This document shows, in pieces, positions 5,937-13,132 of a stretch of 13,132 nucleotides of DNA. The notes below the pieces were generated by a model. That model was given only the letters and a program-made list of their open reading frames with translations. It had not been told where the DNA came from and searched no databases. Source of the DNA: an uncultured Oscillospiraceae bacterium. Lineage in GTDB: Bacteria; Bacillota; Clostridia; Oscillospirales; Oscillospiraceae. The translations under genes were made by a program, and so were the position numbers. The DNA lies in NCBI GenBank assembly GCA_934572325.1, contig CAKTKT010000050.1:1-13132 (forward strand), given 5' to 3'. The first letter of the stretch is position 1. Every line of letters starts with the position of its first letter.

Positions 5937-6941
5937 ATGCTGTGTCCGAGAGAGCAGCGCGAGAGGATGGAGCATTACATAGTCGAACCCTACGGGGTGC
6001 TTGCGGAGAACACGCGCGGGCGGCTCGCGGGCGAGGACGAGTGCGAGATACGCACCTGCTTCCAGCGGGATATTGACCGGATAACGCACTCAAAATCCTT
6101 CCGCCGCCTCAAGCACAAAACGCAGGTGTTTTTGCAGCCGGAGGGCGACCATTACCGCACGCGCCTGACCCACACGCTGGAGGTCAGCCGCCTTTCGCGC
6201 ACCGTCGCGCGCGCCCTCGCGCTCAACGAGGATCTGGCGGAGGCTATCGCGCTAGGGCACGATCTGGGGCACACGCCGTTCGGTCACGCGGGCGAGCGCG
6301 CGCTCAACGCCATCTATCCCGGCGGCTTCAAGCATTACGAGCAGAGCCTGCGCGTCGTGGACATACTTGAGCGCGGCGGCAGGGGGCTGAACCTCTGCTA
6401 CGAGACGCGCATGGGCATACTCAACCACACGCACGGCGCGCCGGACGACACCCTTGAGGCGACGGCGGTGAGACTGTGCGACCGCATCGCCTACGTCAAC
6501 CACGATCTCGACGACTCCATCCGCGCCGGCATACTCACGGCGGAGGACGTGCCGGAGATCATCCGCCGTAACTGCGGCGACACGAACAGCCGCCGCATAA
6601 ACGCCATCCTCACCGATCTTATCACCAACAGCGGCGGCGGCAGGCTTGCCATGTCCCCCGAAATGCAGGAGACGTTCAACATTTTTCACGCCTTCATGTA
6701 CTCGGACGTGTACAAAAACCCCGTGGCAAAGGCGGAGGAGGGCAAGGTCGAGGGCATACTCGCCAAGCTCTATGACTACTATGTCGCCCATCCGGAGGCG
6801 CTGCCGGAGGACTTCGGCGGCGTGACAGAGCGCGAGGGGCGCGAGCGCGCCGCGTGCGACTACATCTCCGGCATGACCGACGGCTACGCCATGGAGAAAT
6901 ACGGCGAGCTGTTCATACCGTTTGCATGGACGGTCAAGTGA
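5937..6941 (+). CDS. dgt: dGTPase-like HD-domain triphosphohydrolase
   Basis: A 334-aa protein of the deoxyguanosinetriphosphate triphosphohydrolase family, which cleaves dNTPs to nucleoside and triphosphate and so tunes the dNTP pool. The HD-domain metal ligands are visible: His79 in RTRLTHTLEVS, His108-Asp109 in GHDLGHTPFGH, and a later Asp in CDRIAYVNHDLDD. SKSFRRLKHKTQVF upstream is also typical. The ATG at 5937 is preferred because AGGGGG (5923-5928) lies 8 nt upstream; a GTG at 5928 would sit in that site. Substrate preference (dGTP or all dNTPs) cannot be read. It is followed after 28 bp by dnaG and then rpoD. This order is familiar from clostridia and ties nucleotide-pool control to priming. 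Confidence 0.95.
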   Translation: MLCPREQRERMEHYIVEPYGVLAENTRGRLAGEDECEIRTCFQRDIDRITHSKSFRRLKHKTQVFLQPEGDHYRTRLTHTLEVSRLSRTVARALALNEDLAEAIALGHDLGHTPFGHAGERALNAIYPGGFKHYEQSLRVVDILERGGRGLNLCYETRMGILNHTHGAPDDTLEATAVRLCDRIAYVNHDLDDSIRAGILTAEDVPEIIRRNCGDTNSRRINAILTDLITNSGGGRLAMSPEMQETFNIFHAFMYSDVYKNPVAKAEEGKVEGILAKLYDYYVAHPEALPEDFGGVTEREGRERAACDYISGMTDGYAMEKYGELFIPFAWTVK

Positions 6942-6969
6942 TCTTCCGGACGCGGAAGGAGGCGATACC

Positions 6970-8745
6970 TTGGCATTTCCCGAAAGCTTCATAACCGAGC
7001 TTGCCGAGCGCAGCGATATTGTTGATGTTGTTTCCTCCTACGTGCGCCTGAGCAGAAAGAGCGGGTCCAACCTCTTCGGGCTGTGCCCGTTCCACAGCGA
7101 AAAGACCCCGTCGTTCTCCGTCTCGCCGGACAAGCAGATATACCACTGCTTCGGCTGCGGCAAGGGCGGCGGCGTGATAAACTTCATAATGGAGATAGAA
7201 AATCTCTCCTTTCCGGAGGCGGTGGAATTTCTGGCGCGGCGCGCGGGCATGACCGTGCCGGAGGACGCCGACGACCGCGAGAGCCGCAAGCGCACAAGGA
7301 TGCTCGCGCTCAACCGCGACGCCGCGCGCTATTTCCATGAGCAGCTCTCCGCCCCTGCGGCGGACGGCGCGCGCGGGTACATAGAAAAGCGCCGGATAGG
7401 GCGGCGCATGGTGACGGCGTTCGGGCTGGGCTTCGCGCCGGACGGCTGGACGGGGCTTCTCGACGCGATGCGCGCCAAGGGGTATACGGACTATGAGCTT
7501 TTCGACGCGGGGCTCGTGCGCCGCGGGAAAAGCAGCGGGTTTTACGACACGTTCCGCAACCGGCTCATGTTCCCCGTTATCGACGTGCGCGGCAACGTCA
7601 TCGGCTTTTCCGGGCGTATTCTCGGCGACGGCGAGCCGAAATACATGAACAGCCCCGAAACGCTCGTTTTTAACAAGAGCCGTAACCTTTTCGCCCTGAA
7701 TCTGGCTAAAAAATCAAAAAGCGGATATATAATTCTCTCAGAGGGCAATATAGACGTGGTCAGTCTGCATCAGGCGGGGTTCGACTCGGCGGTCGCGTCG
7801 CTGGGCACGTCGCTCACGCCGGAGCAGGCGCGTATGCTCTCGCGCTATACAAACGAGGTCATCATCGCCTACGACAACGACGGCGCGGGCATGAAGGCCT
7901 CCCAGCGCGCGATCGGCATACTGGAAAAGCTCGATCTCAAGGTGAAGGTTTTGCAGATGAGCGGCGCGAAGGACCCCGACGAGTTTATAAAGCTCAAGGG
8001 CGCGGACGCCTTCCGCAGTCTCATTGACGGCGCGGAAAATCAGGTGGACTACCGTCTGCGCGCCGTGACGCAGAAGTACGAGCTGTCCTCCGACGAGCAG
8101 AAGGTCGATTTTTTAAAGGAAGCGTCGGAGCTTGTGGCAAAGCTCTCCGACGCGGTCGAGCGGCAGGTGTACGCGATGCGCGTGGCGTCCATGGCGGGCG
8201 TGAGCGCGGAGGTCGTCACCACCGAGGTCGCGCGGCGGCGGAAAAAGCTCCTCTCGCGCGCGCACCGCGCCGAGGGGCGCGAGCAGAGCCGCCCCGAGCG
8301 GCAGAGCCAGCCGGCGGAGCGGGAGTTTCGCTATGCAGACCCCGCCTCCGCCGTCGCGGAGGAGGGCGTGATACGCCTGCTATATCAAGACCCCGCGCTG
8401 ATAAACGAGGAGCTCCCCGATGAGAGCGCGTTCTCCTCGCAGGTGCTTGCGCACATATATGCTCAGATATGCAAAATGCTCCGGGATGACCGGCAGGTGA
8501 ACGTCACCACGCTGAGCGCCGTCCTCACCGCGGAGGAGATGAGCCTTCTCACCCGCATAATAGAAAAGCCGGAAAAGCTGTCTCTCGCGCCGAAAACTCT
8601 CGCCAACTACAAAGAGAAGATATTGCAGCAAAAGCAGGCGGCGGCTGAAAAGCAGACCGGAGCTTACGATTACGCCGCTATATTGAGCCAAAAGCAGGTC
8701 ACAAATTACGACTCGCAGAAAAAAAGAAAGGGATACGAGGGATAA
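6970..8745 (+). CDS. dnaG: DNA primase DnaG
   Basis: The replicative primase, 591 aa, close to the usual ~600. The N-terminal CHC2 zinc-binding domain has CPFH (39-42) with C60 and C63 in HCFGCGKGGG. The TOPRIM catalytic core has SEGNIDVV with Glu258 and the acidic motif YDNDGAG (301-307, Asp302 and Asp304). A linker rich in Arg/Glu/Gln (around 435-455) precedes a C-terminal domain that should bind the DnaB helicase. The start is a TTG at 6970: it has GGAAGGAGG (6954-6962) 7 nt upstream and gives the conserved beginning AFPESFITELAERSDIVDVV. An in-frame ATG at 6922 would lie inside dgt and add 16 non-conserved residues. It is packed between dgt and rpoD, with only 3 bp before rpoD. Confidence 0.97.
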   Translation: MAFPESFITELAERSDIVDVVSSYVRLSRKSGSNLFGLCPFHSEKTPSFSVSPDKQIYHCFGCGKGGGVINFIMEIENLSFPEAVEFLARRAGMTVPEDADDRESRKRTRMLALNRDAARYFHEQLSAPAADGARGYIEKRRIGRRMVTAFGLGFAPDGWTGLLDAMRAKGYTDYELFDAGLVRRGKSSGFYDTFRNRLMFPVIDVRGNVIGFSGRILGDGEPKYMNSPETLVFNKSRNLFALNLAKKSKSGYIILSEGNIDVVSLHQAGFDSAVASLGTSLTPEQARMLSRYTNEVIIAYDNDGAGMKASQRAIGILEKLDLKVKVLQMSGAKDPDEFIKLKGADAFRSLIDGAENQVDYRLRAVTQKYELSSDEQKVDFLKEASELVAKLSDAVERQVYAMRVASMAGVSAEVVTTEVARRRKKLLSRAHRAEGREQSRPERQSQPAEREFRYADPASAVAEEGVIRLLYQDPALINEELPDESAFSSQVLAHIYAQICKMLRDDRQVNVTTLSAVLTAEEMSLLTRIIEKPEKLSLAPKTLANYKEKILQQKQAAAEKQTGAYDYAAILSQKQVTNYDSQKKRKGYEG

Positions 8746-8748
8746 ACC

Positions 8749-10029
8749 ATGTCAGACGAAATGAAGTTCAAGGAAGAAGAGCTGGAGAGCATGGCGGACA
8801 AGCTGCTTGAGCGGGCGTCCATCGCGGAGCTGAGCGATCAGCCGGAGCTTGAGCTGCCCAAGCCCAAGAAGAAAAACGCCGTCAAGAAGAAAGAGCCGAC
8901 CGACCCCGCCGAGCCCGTCAAGACCGTGGAGGAGCGTTTGAACGAGCTTCTTGAGCACGGCAAGAAGAAGGGCAGCCTCACGGCGAAGGAGCTGGAGGTG
9001 CTTGAGGATCTGAATCTCGACGGCGACACCGTGGACAAGTTCTATGAGACGCTCGAGGCGAACGGAATTGACGTTGACGTCGGCGCGGCGGACGTGCTGC
9101 CCCCTATCGACGACATCATCCCCGAGGTGGAGGATCTCGCCGGCATAGAGGAGGTCACGGAGGAGGAGATAAACGACACCGACACGCTTATGGACTCCTT
9201 TGCCACGGACGATCCCGTGCGTATGTACCTCAAGGAGATCGGCAAGGTGCCGCTGCTCACGCCGGAGGAGGAGGTCAAGCTCGCCATACAGATGGCGGAG
9301 GGCAACGAGGAGGCGAAGCACCGCATGACCGAGGCGAACCTCCGTCTCGTCGTGTCCATCGCCAAGCGCTATGTCGGGCGCGGTATGCTCTTCCTCGATC
9401 TCATACAGGAGGGCAACCTCGGTCTTATAAAGGCTGTGGAGAAGTTCGACTACACCAAGGGCTACAAATTCTCCACCTACGCCACGTGGTGGATTCGTCA
9501 GGCGATCACCCGCGCCATTGCCGATCAGGCGCGCACCATACGCATCCCCGTGCACATGGTCGAGACGATCAACAAGACCATCCGCGTCTCCCGCCAGCTT
9601 TTGCAGGAGCTTGGGCACGATCCCAGCGCGGAGGAGATCGCGCGCGAGATGGATATGCCCGTGGAGAAGGTGCGCGACATTCTCAAGATCGCGCAGGAGC
9701 CCGTCTCCCTTGAGACGCCCATCGGCGAGGAGGAGGACTCCCACCTCGGCGACTTCATCCCCGACGAGGACGCCTCTGAGCCGAGCGAGGCGGCGTCGTT
9801 ATCCCTGCTGCGCGAGCAGCTTGAGGAGGTGCTGGACACGCTCGCCCCGCGCGAGAAGAAAGTGCTGGAGCTGCGCTTCGGCATCGTGGACGGGCGCACG
9901 CGCACGCTTGAGGAGGTCGGAAAGGAGTTCAACGTCACGCGCGAGCGCATACGCCAGATCGAGGCGAAGGCTCTGCGCAAGCTGCGCCACCCCAGCCGCT
10001 CCAAAAAGCTCCGCGATTTTCTTAACTGA
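8749..10029 (+). CDS. rpoD: Housekeeping RNA polymerase sigma factor (SigA/RpoD)
   Basis: The primary sigma-70 factor, 426 aa. The N-terminal 150 residues hold a Lys-rich stretch (KPKKKNAVKKKEP, near 43-55) and a region 1.1-like helical part starting around VEERLNELLEHGKKKG. Region 1.2 begins at DDPVRMYLKEIG (154-165). Region 2 includes ANLRLVVSIAKRYVGRG and, in 2.3-2.4, YATWWIRQAITRAIADQ (244-260), which melts and reads the -10 box. Region 3 follows (LLQELGHDPSAEEIAREM). Region 4.2 (386-426, TLEEVGKEFNVTRERIRQIE) reads the -35 box. The promoters noted in this window fit that specificity. GAGGGA (8737-8742) overlaps the dnaG stop region, 6 nt before the ATG, so translation is probably coupled to dnaG. 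It is the last gene of the operon. Confidence 0.98.
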   Translation: MSDEMKFKEEELESMADKLLERASIAELSDQPELELPKPKKKNAVKKKEPTDPAEPVKTVEERLNELLEHGKKKGSLTAKELEVLEDLNLDGDTVDKFYETLEANGIDVDVGAADVLPPIDDIIPEVEDLAGIEEVTEEEINDTDTLMDSFATDDPVRMYLKEIGKVPLLTPEEEVKLAIQMAEGNEEAKHRMTEANLRLVVSIAKRYVGRGMLFLDLIQEGNLGLIKAVEKFDYTKGYKFSTYATWWIRQAITRAIADQARTIRIPVHMVETINKTIRVSRQLLQELGHDPSAEEIAREMDMPVEKVRDILKIAQEPVSLETPIGEEEDSHLGDFIPDEDASEPSEAASLSLLREQLEEVLDTLAPREKKVLELRFGIVDGRTRTLEEVGKEFNVTRERIRQIEAKALRKLRHPSRSKKLRDFLN

Positions 10030-10079
10030 ACGCGATATTAAAATTTCAACTTAGCCGCATCGTCAAAACAATCCCCTGC

Positions 10080-10094
10080 TATATATATATATAT
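10080..10094. repeat. Alternating TA tract
   Basis: About 15 bp of uninterrupted alternating T and A lies between rpoD and the downstream hairpin. It is self-complementary and prone to length change. No function is evident. Confidence 0.6.
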
Positions 10095-10103
10095 TACAAA
10101 AAG

Positions 10104-10143
10104 CATCGGGAGACTCCGCATATTTCTGCGGAATCCCCCGATG
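10104..10143. terminator. Bidirectional terminator between rpoD and rbsK
   Basis: A long hairpin: CATCGGG (10104-10110) pairs with CCCGATG (10137-10143), and TCCGCA (10115-10120) pairs with TGCGGA (10127-10132), around a 6-nt loop with two small internal mismatches. AAAAA precedes it, giving a T-run for minus-strand (rbsK) transcripts. TTTAGTTT follows it, a weaker T-run for plus-strand (rpoD) transcripts. It sits between convergent genes. Confidence 0.85.
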
Positions 10144-10160
10144 TTTAGTTTGGTTTCATG

Positions 10161-11060
10161 TCAGATTTTTATCTCGGCAAGTGCGCGGCGAACCTCGTCC
10201 ATAACGGGAATGCTTGCTGCCGCGCCCGGTCTGCCGACTGCTATGGCCGCGGCCATGCTCGCAAAGGCAAGCGTCTCCTCCACAGGCATTCCCACTGCGG
10301 TACAGCCGAGAAAATATCCTGCAAAGGTGTCTCCTGCGCCGGTTGTATCGATAGCCTTCACCTTGTATGCTCCGTGTCGGTAAAATCCGTTGTCGTCAAG
10401 CAGCAAACAGCCATCGCCGCCAAGCGTCAGCACAATGGCACTCCCAGGATACTTCTCCTGCATGACCGCACATATCCGTTCCGGCTCGCGTTCTCCGCTG
10501 AGCTCATACCCCTCTATTTCATTGAGGATAAACCAGCGGACATATTTGAGCGCACTGCTAGACTTCAGTTCTTTGCTAATCGGAGACGGATTGAGCGCCA
10601 CATACATACCTTTCTTCGCCGCCTGCTCGATCGCATATGCAACACCGCTCGTCTCGTTTTGCAGGAGGAGTATATCCCCCGCGGAAAAGGCGGACAAATA
10701 ACCGTCAATATCATCATTGCCTATCTTCTGGTTCGCACCGCCAAAAATAAGGATGCAGTTCTGCCCTGTGGGATCGACCTGGATAATGGCATGTCCCGTT
10801 GCGTCATCATGCTGCAAGATAAGTGATGTATCCGCACCGCTGTCGTTGAGCTCCTTCACAAGCGCCGCGCCCTCCGCTCCGATGCGTCCGGCATGATACA
10901 CCTCTGCCCCGGCACGCGCAAGCGCTATCGATTGGTTCAGGCCCTTTCCTCCGCAGTGCTTCTCGCGTGAAAGGGTCGCCAGTGTCTCTCCTCCCCGGAC
11001 AAAATGCTCAACGGAATAAGTGTAGTCAATATTAAGCGAACCGATGTTCAGGATCTTCAT
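10161..11060 (-). CDS. rbsK: Ribokinase
   Basis: A PfkB-family sugar kinase, 299 aa, that phosphorylates D-ribose to ribose 5-phosphate. N-terminal features are GSLNIDYTY and the substrate-binding HCGGKGLNQSIALARAG around residues 35-51. NPSPIS and LNEIEGYEL lie in the middle. The ATP/anion-hole motif TTGAGDTFAGYF follows, with catalytic base Asp244. The length and motifs agree with RbsK; other PfkB kinases share the GAGD motif, but the rbsD, rbsC and rbsA neighbours settle the substrate. It is the last gene of the operon, 39 bp after rbsD, and is followed by the hairpin at 10104-10143. Confidence 0.93.
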   Translation of the reverse strand: MKILNIGSLNIDYTYSVEHFVRGGETLATLSREKHCGGKGLNQSIALARAGAEVYHAGRIGAEGAALVKELNDSGADTSLILQHDDATGHAIIQVDPTGQNCILIFGGANQKIGNDDIDGYLSAFSAGDILLLQNETSGVAYAIEQAAKKGMYVALNPSPISKELKSSSALKYVRWFILNEIEGYELSGEREPERICAVMQEKYPGSAIVLTLGGDGCLLLDDNGFYRHGAYKVKAIDTTGAGDTFAGYFLGCTAVGMPVEETLAFASMAAAIAVGRPGAAASIPVMDEVRRALAEIKI

Positions 11061-11099
11061 ATGCTCTCTCCCATAAGCCGTGACAATTTCCCTAATTAC

Positions 11100-11495
11100 T
11101 CAGAACGTGACGCCTGAACAGAGAATAATATTTGCAAAAGAGGTGCACTCCCCTGTTCGGATCACAGCCCTTGATGCTTCGCTCAGCTTTTTTAGGTCTT
11201 CATGGCTTACATATTCTATTTTGACCTCGTTCCCCAATGCTTTAAGTATCTCCTTGTGCATTTCAGGGGAGACGCTTTTCGTCTCCTCCGCTATGATTGC
11301 CTTTTCAACGTACAGCTCGGAGAGCACCGTGTTGAGCGTGTCAATAAAAGACGGGATCCCTTTTTTTAGACAAATATCTATTTTTTCTGTGCCGTGCACC
11401 GGCAGCCCGCAGTCTCCTATTGTGAGCATATCGGTGTGACCCATAGACGAAACGACCGCAGAGATACTTGAGTTGAGCAGTTCGGTTTTTTTCAT
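11100..11495 (-). CDS. rbsD: D-ribose pyranase RbsD
   Basis: RbsD interconverts the pyranose and furanose forms of ribose, supplying the form used by ribokinase. The 131-aa length matches the family. Active-site positions recalled from Bacillus RbsD are His20 (GHTDMLTIGD), Asp28, His98 (VSHEDL), Tyr120 and Asn122. Here H20, D28, H98 and N122 are present but position 120 is Phe: the usual TPYANI reads TSFANI. The ATG at 11495 is preceded on the minus strand by GGAAAGGA, which overlaps the end of rbsC. A nearer ATG just upstream hits a stop after three codons. It lies 7 bp after rbsC and 39 bp before rbsK. Confidence 0.93.
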   Translation of the reverse strand: MKKTELLNSSISAVVSSMGHTDMLTIGDCGLPVHGTEKIDICLKKGIPSFIDTLNTVLSELYVEKAIIAEETKSVSPEMHKEILKALGNEVKIEYVSHEDLKKLSEASRAVIRTGECTSFANIILCSGVTF

Positions 11496-11502
11496 TTTTT
11501 CA

Positions 11503-12477
11503 TCAGTCCTTTCCCGCTGCCTTAAGAAGCCGTTTGTTCTTTATGCAATCAATGTACACTGCTATAAGAATAACTATACCCTTGACTATATACTGCCAGA
11601 AGCTGTCCATTCTGAGCAGGTTGAGCCCGTTATTGATAAGCCCGATGATAAGCGCGCCGGCAACCGTGCCGAAGATACCGCCTTGACCGCCTGCCATGGA
11701 AGTGCCGCCAAGAACCACCGCCGCGATGGCGTCCATTTCCATGCCCGTGCCGAGTGTGGGCTGCATGGAGGTGCTGCGGCTCGTATAGACAAGCCCTGCC
11801 AACGCGGCAAGAAAGCCCGACAGCGCATATATAAACACAATGTCTCGCTTGATATTTATGCCCGCATAAGCGGCAGCCTTGATATTGCCGCCTATGGCAT
11901 ATATCTGACGCCCAAGGCGTGTGCGGTCAAGTATAAACCACGAGACCAGAATCACTGCAAACATATAGATTATAGGCCACGGTATCCCTGCAACCATTCC
12001 TCCGCCGAAGGCAAGAAATGCCGGATCATAGATGCGCAGCGTTCCGGCTGTGGTGATAACGTACACCATTCCGCGGAGAATGCTCTGCATGCAGTAGGTT
12101 ACAATAAATGGGTGCAGGGTAGTGTTCGCAATGATAAAACCGTTAATTATGCCCACCAGCGTACCGCATACAAACCCCGCCGATGCGCAGACCCAAAACG
12201 GCGCGCCCGCAAGCGACAGATAGGAGACCACCATTCCCGCCAGCGCCATTATTGAGCCAACGGAGAGGTCAATGCCGCCCGTCAACAATATAAGCGTCAG
12301 CCCGCAGCTTATGTACATATTCGGCGCGATTTGTTTTGGAACGTTAATAAGATTCCGCTCCGTCAGAAAAGTATCCGTGAATATGGATAGGAAAACGAAT
12401 ATGAAAACAACCGTAACTATCTGCCCAATATAATTGGAAATAAACTCGGACTTCTGTCCTAATCTGTTTTTCTGCAT
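11503..12477 (-). CDS. rbsC: Ribose ABC transporter permease RbsC
   Basis: The membrane permease of a CUT2-class sugar importer, 324 aa, with many hydrophobic segments starting at about residue 17 (IGQIVTVVFIFVFLSIF). The family signature GGIDLSVGS is at 67-75. The cytoplasmic coupling loop that contacts the ATPase carries GGNIKAAAYAGIN (196-208). The C-terminal third has GGTSMAGGQGGIFGTVAGA. It forms a homodimer with RbsA on the inner face by family knowledge. AGGCAGGA lies 6 nt before the ATG on the minus strand. It is 15 bp after rbsA and 7 bp before rbsD, so the genes are cotranscribed. CUT2 permeases for other sugars look alike; rbsD and rbsK support ribose. Confidence 0.93.
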   Translation of the reverse strand: MQKNRLGQKSEFISNYIGQIVTVVFIFVFLSIFTDTFLTERNLINVPKQIAPNMYISCGLTLILLTGGIDLSVGSIMALAGMVVSYLSLAGAPFWVCASAGFVCGTLVGIINGFIIANTTLHPFIVTYCMQSILRGMVYVITTAGTLRIYDPAFLAFGGGMVAGIPWPIIYMFAVILVSWFILDRTRLGRQIYAIGGNIKAAAYAGINIKRDIVFIYALSGFLAALAGLVYTSRSTSMQPTLGTGMEMDAIAAVVLGGTSMAGGQGGIFGTVAGALIIGLINNGLNLLRMDSFWQYIVKGIVILIAVYIDCIKNKRLLKAAGKD

Positions 12478-12492
12478 AGTTAATCCTGCCTT

Positions 12493-13132
12493 TTATATAT
12501 TGACTGCGTATTTCATTATCTCTTCCTGCGTCGCTTCTTCCCTGTCAAGCACCCTGCTTATCTCGCTGCCGCGCATAACAATTACCCGATCGCTCATGTT
12601 TACTATTTCCGGCAGCTCGGAAGAGATCATAATGATTGCCATGCCTTCCTGCGCAAGCTGGTTCATAAGCGAGTATATCTCCGCCTTTGCTCCCACATCA
12701 ATGCCTCTTGTCGGCTCATCCATTATGAGTATCTTCAGGTCTGTCGCAAGCCAGCTTCCTATTATGACCTTCTGCTGATTTCCGCCGGACAGATTCTGGA
12801 GGCGCGCAAGCTGACTGGTCGTTTTGATATGCAGCCTGTCTATGTATGTCTGGGTAATGCTCTTCTCTTTTTTTCTGTCAACAGAAAACCCATGAATAAA
12901 TCTGTTAAGAACCTTGAGGCTTGTGTTGAAGCGCACGGTCTGAAGCGGGATAATGCCCTCCTCGCGTCGGTTTTCGGGGATGTATCCTATACCCGCAGCA
13001 TAAGCCTCCGCCGGACTGCTTATATTTACCTTGCGACCATCAACGTATATTTCGCCGCCGGTACGCGCGCGTTCCACCGCGAGCTTGTGAGCTACGGCAT
13101 AAACCTCGTCAACGACGAGCTCGGGCACAGCT
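12493..13132 (-). CDS. rbsA: Ribose ABC transporter ATP-binding protein RbsA (partial, C-terminal part)
   Basis: The ATPase of the same importer, cut at its 5' side by the window edge; about 213 residues of the second ATPase domain are present. Visible motifs are GGEIYVDGRKVNI, IGYIPENRREEGI, the ABC signature LSGGNQQKV (near 12770-12793), Walker B ILIMDEPTRGIDVGAK, and the switch region SSELPEI. RbsA-type proteins carry two fused ATPase domains, and this second one characteristically has TRGIDVGAK. The stretch just before GGEIYVDG (ELVVDEVYAVAHKL...) is longer than I expect between the ARTEL-like turn and that strand. The Walker A motif lies outside the window. It is the first visible gene of the operon. 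Confidence 0.92.
   Translation of the reverse strand, partial: AVPELVVDEVYAVAHKLAVERARTGGEIYVDGRKVNISSPAEAYAAGIGYIPENRREEGIIPLQTVRFNTSLKVLNRFIHGFSVDRKKEKSITQTYIDRLHIKTTSQLARLQNLSGGNQQKVIIGSWLATDLKILIMDEPTRGIDVGAKAEIYSLMNQLAQEGMAIIMISSELPEIVNMSDRVIVMRGSEISRVLDREEATQEEIMKYAVNI

Noticed and set aside
5146..6093. 315-codon minus-strand open frame opposite the YigZ and dGTPase genes
   Set aside because: It spans two real genes and their intergenic gap, its product resembles nothing, and it lacks a ribosome binding site. It reflects GC-rich third positions.
8752..9744. Long minus-strand open frame opposite rpoD
   Set aside because: It mirrors a well-conserved sigma factor in a GC-rich gene, has a low-complexity Leu/His/Arg-rich product and no ribosome binding site.
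10080..10094. TA tract as a replication origin or CRISPR leader
   Set aside because: There are no DnaA boxes, direct repeats or spacers around it; it is a short simple repeat next to a terminator.
11473..12255. 260-codon plus-strand open frame opposite rbsC
   Set aside because: The opposite strand encodes a clear permease with the GGIDLSVGS signature; this frame is its shadow.

Overview
The window looks like a chromosomal segment of a GC-rich, probably endospore-forming clostridium (Firmicutes/Bacillota; possibly Oscillospirales, which is inference). The grounds are strong AGGAGG ribosome binding sites, a YlmC/YmxH-type PRC-barrel sporulation protein, a CD1247-type zinc-ribbon protein next to efp, a Noc-like ParB, and a dgt-dnaG-rpoD cluster of the Gram-positive kind.

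Layout: (1) 1-1369: efp with its own promoter and terminator, then a small, very acidic, cysteine-containing protein. (2) 1384-2220, minus strand: an AraC-family regulator. (3) 2221-2642: an intergenic region occupied mostly by a 239-bp MITE-like element (2279-2517). It has perfect 11-bp terminal inverted repeats, a probable TCAA target duplication, several internal hairpins and a near-consensus outward promoter pointing at parB. (4) 2643-5829, plus strand: a ParB/Noc-family protein, the PRC-barrel protein, hflX and a YigZ/IMPACT-family protein. hflX has its own promoter. (5) 5937-10029, plus strand: dGTPase, DNA primase and the housekeeping sigma factor, packed as a macromolecular-synthesis operon. 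(6) 10104-10143: a long hairpin serving as a terminator between convergent transcription units. (7) 10161-13132, minus strand: a ribose uptake and phosphorylation operon in the order rbsA (cut by the window edge), rbsC, rbsD, rbsK.

How they work together: the first 10 kb is mostly core information processing (translation rescue and ribosome GTPase, chromosome segregation or occlusion, nucleotide-pool control, replication priming, general transcription). The ribose genes form a complete inner part of a catabolic route: RbsA/RbsC import ribose, RbsD converts pyranose to furanose, and RbsK makes ribose 5-phosphate. No substrate-binding protein (rbsB) or regulator is visible; they may lie upstream, outside the window. 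The ribose operon is visibly less GC-rich than the rest.

I found no convincing new defence or genetic system. The most interesting structure is the small folded insertion between the AraC regulator and parB, which adjoins the -35 box of one gene and carries a promoter facing the other.
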